From Bacteroidales bacterium (GTDB lineage: Bacteria; Bacteroidota; Bacteroidia; Bacteroidales; Paludibacteraceae): 7,156 nt of DNA. The translations under genes were made by a program, and so were the position numbers. The stretch spans positions 1 through 7,156 of the forward strand of contig CAAGML010000170.1 in assembly GCA_900771035.1 (NCBI GenBank). Direction: 5' to 3'. Numbering within the stretch: the first letter of the stretch is position 1; every line of letters starts with the position of its first letter. Shown here one piece after another: positions 5,764 to 7,156 of the stretch. The notes under the pieces were generated by a model. The model saw nothing but the letters and a program-made list of their open reading frames with translations, was not told the DNA's origin and ran no database searches.

Positions 5764-6201
5764 ATGACACTTGTAAGAAGAAATCAGAATTGGTTGCCAT
5801 CGGTTTTCAATGACCTTTTCAATGACAACATGTTATCAACAATGAACCAGTTTGCCGGCAACACCGTCCCTGCCATCAACGTAAAAGAGAGCGAGACCAC
5901 TTACACAGTTCAGGTTGCAGCCCCTGGTATGACCCGCGAGGATTTCGACGTACGCATTGACGAGGATAATGACCTTGTCATCAGTCTTGAACGCAAGAAT
6001 GCCGACGAGGCTCGTGAGGGTGAGCGTTTCCTCCGCCGTGAGTTCTCGTACTCCAAGTTCCAACAGACGATGATTCTCCCAGATGATGTTGACAAGGAGC
6101 GCATTTCGGCAAAGGTTGAGAACGGAATACTCTCTGTGGAGTTGCCAAAAATGACCAAGGAGCAAATCCAGAAGGCGCAACGCTGCATCGAAATCCAGTA
6201 A
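5764..6201 (+). CDS. Small heat shock protein, Hsp20/alpha-crystallin family
   Basis: Hsp20 proteins are ATP-independent holdases that bind unfolding cytoplasmic proteins and keep them refoldable. The 145 residues have the three expected parts. The N-terminal arm (1-35) carries W10-L-P and F-N-D-L-F, and the alpha-crystallin domain spans about 36-130. The domain contains A-P-G-M (53-56), R-R-E-F-S-Y (91-96) and the signature A-K-V-E-N-G-I-L-S-V-E-L-P (116-128). The C-terminal tail ends in the I-E-I anchor motif (142-144) used for oligomer assembly. The length is typical. The gene stands alone: it is divergent from the MATE gene, convergent with the nuclease fragment, and closed by a strong terminator. 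Its leader holds a sigma-54-like promoter and no visible CIRCE element. The ATG at 5764 follows an A/T-rich stretch without a Shine-Dalgarno sequence, usual in Bacteroidetes. Confidence 0.95.
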   Translation: MTLVRRNQNWLPSVFNDLFNDNMLSTMNQFAGNTVPAINVKESETTYTVQVAAPGMTREDFDVRIDEDNDLVISLERKNADEAREGERFLRREFSYSKFQQTMILPDDVDKERISAKVENGILSVELPKMTKEQIQKAQRCIEIQ

Positions 6202-6231
6202 TCTAATGCTTTGATACCATAAAGAACAATG

Positions 6232-6270
6232 AAGCCTGCCTCGGTTTGAGAGGCAGGCTTTTCTTTTTTT
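6232..6270 (+). terminator. Intrinsic terminator after hsp20
   Basis: An 11-bp perfect stem, AAGCCTGCCTC (6232-6242) with GAGGCAGGCTT (6250-6260), has a 7-nt loop and is followed by a T-rich tract to 6270 broken by one C. It lies about 30 nt after the hsp20 stop. Confidence 0.93.
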
Positions 6271-6338
6271 GCCGACGCTTCAGATGATGACTTGGAATGA
6301 TTTCGCCCAGATTGTCAGCCAGTTTTTTGAAGTCGTGT

Positions 6339-7079
6339 TTATTCTGATTTCACCTTCCAGTCCTTGACCGCCAGTTTGGTCATGTCAAACCGTATGCCCA
6401 CCTTCACCACCTTTCGCCCGTCTGTCGTGTATGGCACGCCGTAATCTCCGCTCTCTATCTGCTTCAATGCCGACAAAGGTGTCCCATGCAGTTTCAACTC
6501 CATAACATAAATCGTGTCAGGCATCTTTATCAATATGTCTATCCTCCCCTTAATGCACTTCACCTGAGTACGCACATAGACGTTCAGCATCGAGAAGATA
6601 ATATAGAAAGTCCACTCATAGAACCCCTCTGCCGTCTTGACCTCCTCCAGTTTCTTCTTGAAACCCTCGACGTACGGCAGACCGGCCATATATGCCTTCA
6701 GCTCCCTCAACGCCAGTTCTATGTCGTTCTGACGCAGCGCCTTCCAGAATTTGAAGGCAAACCCTGTCTGAACATCCGATTGCCTCATACCCACATACAC
6801 CTGCATCATGCTTCCTATAAACCCGGTGCGCACCTCCTGATTTGGAAAGTCCAGCGTATAAATATAAGACTCAGGGTCATAGTCTTTTATCGTCAGGTAA
6901 CCACTCTGGTAAAGCAGTGGCAGTGAATCTGTCATTGCCTCCGTCGGCACGTTGAACCCTTCGGCTGAGGCCTCAAGCCGCTCAAGGGCAGTTATGTCTG
7001 TGTTATACCTCTTCAACGTCTCAAATATGAACGTAGGCGTGCCACTTTCAAACCAGTAGTTCTCCAACTCTTTGTTATT
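6339..7079 (-). pseudogene. 3' fragment of an AAA-ATPase_like/PDDEXK_9 (DUF1703) gene
   Basis: The reading frame matches the C-terminal half of a Bacteroidetes family (usually about 500 or more residues) that joins an N-terminal AAA-ATPase_like domain to a C-terminal PD-(D/E)XK nuclease-like domain. What remains begins in the middle of the protein at N-N-K-E-L-E-N-Y-W-F-E-S-G-T-P-T-F. Numbering from a TTG at 7067, the nuclease-like core is visible: G-R-I-D-I-L (174-179, Asp177), M-E-L-K (189-192, Glu190/Lys192), Q203 and Y213. Upstream the frame runs into the repeat at 7082 and stops at TGA (7100-7098). No ATG exists before residue 45 of that frame, only a TTG at 7067. The ATPase domain is absent from the visible sequence, and homology stops where the repeat begins. 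I read it as a gene broken or truncated by the repeat. A short product from the TTG cannot be excluded. Confidence 0.8.
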
Positions 7080-7081
7080 AA

Positions 7082-7126
7082 GGTGAGTTCTATAAATTCA
7101 TTTTGAGGGTTTTTGTAGTTTGTTTT
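7082..7126. repeat. Second copy of the MATE-leader repeat end
   Basis: This stretch equals 5362-5406 at 44 of 45 positions (only 7116 T against 5396 A differs), in the same orientation. After 7126 the two copies diverge, so they share the element end but not its centre. It abuts the broken 5' end of the ATPase/nuclease gene. If the element here has the same build as at 5359-5559, its other arm would lie to the right of the window. The remaining 7127-7156 shows no coding continuation of the nuclease gene. Confidence 0.85.
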
Positions 7127-7156
7127 TAGACCAACTTGCAAACTTGAACTTTTTAA

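Overview
The window looks like chromosomal DNA from a member of the order Bacteroidales. Three things point there. The gene order sigma-54 activator, lptE, TPR-like protein, secG is one I associate with that order. Two intergenic regions carry the Bacteroidetes promoter signature TAnnTTTG (TACCTTTG and TATCTTTG), both inside a shared TTGCAAAG-n-TACGG context when read on the + strand. Most genes lack a recognisable Shine-Dalgarno sequence, and there is a remnant of the AAA-ATPase_like/PDDEXK_9 (DUF1703) family that is often multicopy in these genomes. I cannot name a genus from the sequence.

Layout, left to right. Positions 1-248 hold no gene, only imperfect inverted repeats. A strong bidirectional hairpin terminator (249-290) closes a leftward operon, transcribed on the - strand in this order: an enhancer-binding protein for sigma-54 (1835-3028), the LPS-assembly lipoprotein LptE (1320-1838), a TPR-like protein of unknown function (631-1320) and SecG (309-629). 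The genes overlap by 4 nt and 1 nt or are 1 nt apart, and a Bacteroidetes-type promoter lies just upstream (3064-3097). A second leftward pair follows: a DinF-like MATE transporter (4056-5357) overlapping by 19 nt with pdxB (3112-4074) for vitamin B6 synthesis, with a promoter at 5564-5595. A rightward hsp20 gene (5764-6201) has its own strong terminator (6232-6270). The right end is a leftward 3' fragment of an ATPase/nuclease gene (6339-7079).

The most interesting material is non-coding. Between the MATE promoter and its start codon lies a roughly 200-bp nested inverted repeat (5359-5559). Its ends match each other in inverted orientation, and its left 45 bp recur with one mismatch at 7082-7126, exactly where the nuclease gene loses its 5' part. 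This suggests a short MITE-like mobile repeat family that has landed in a leader and in a gene. It also gives the MATE mRNA a leader whose 5' end can pair with the bases just before the AUG. Separately, hsp20 is preceded by a good sigma-54 (-24/-12) promoter match, TGGCAC-N5-TTGA, and the window also encodes a sigma-54 activator. A regulatory link between them is plausible but is inference only.
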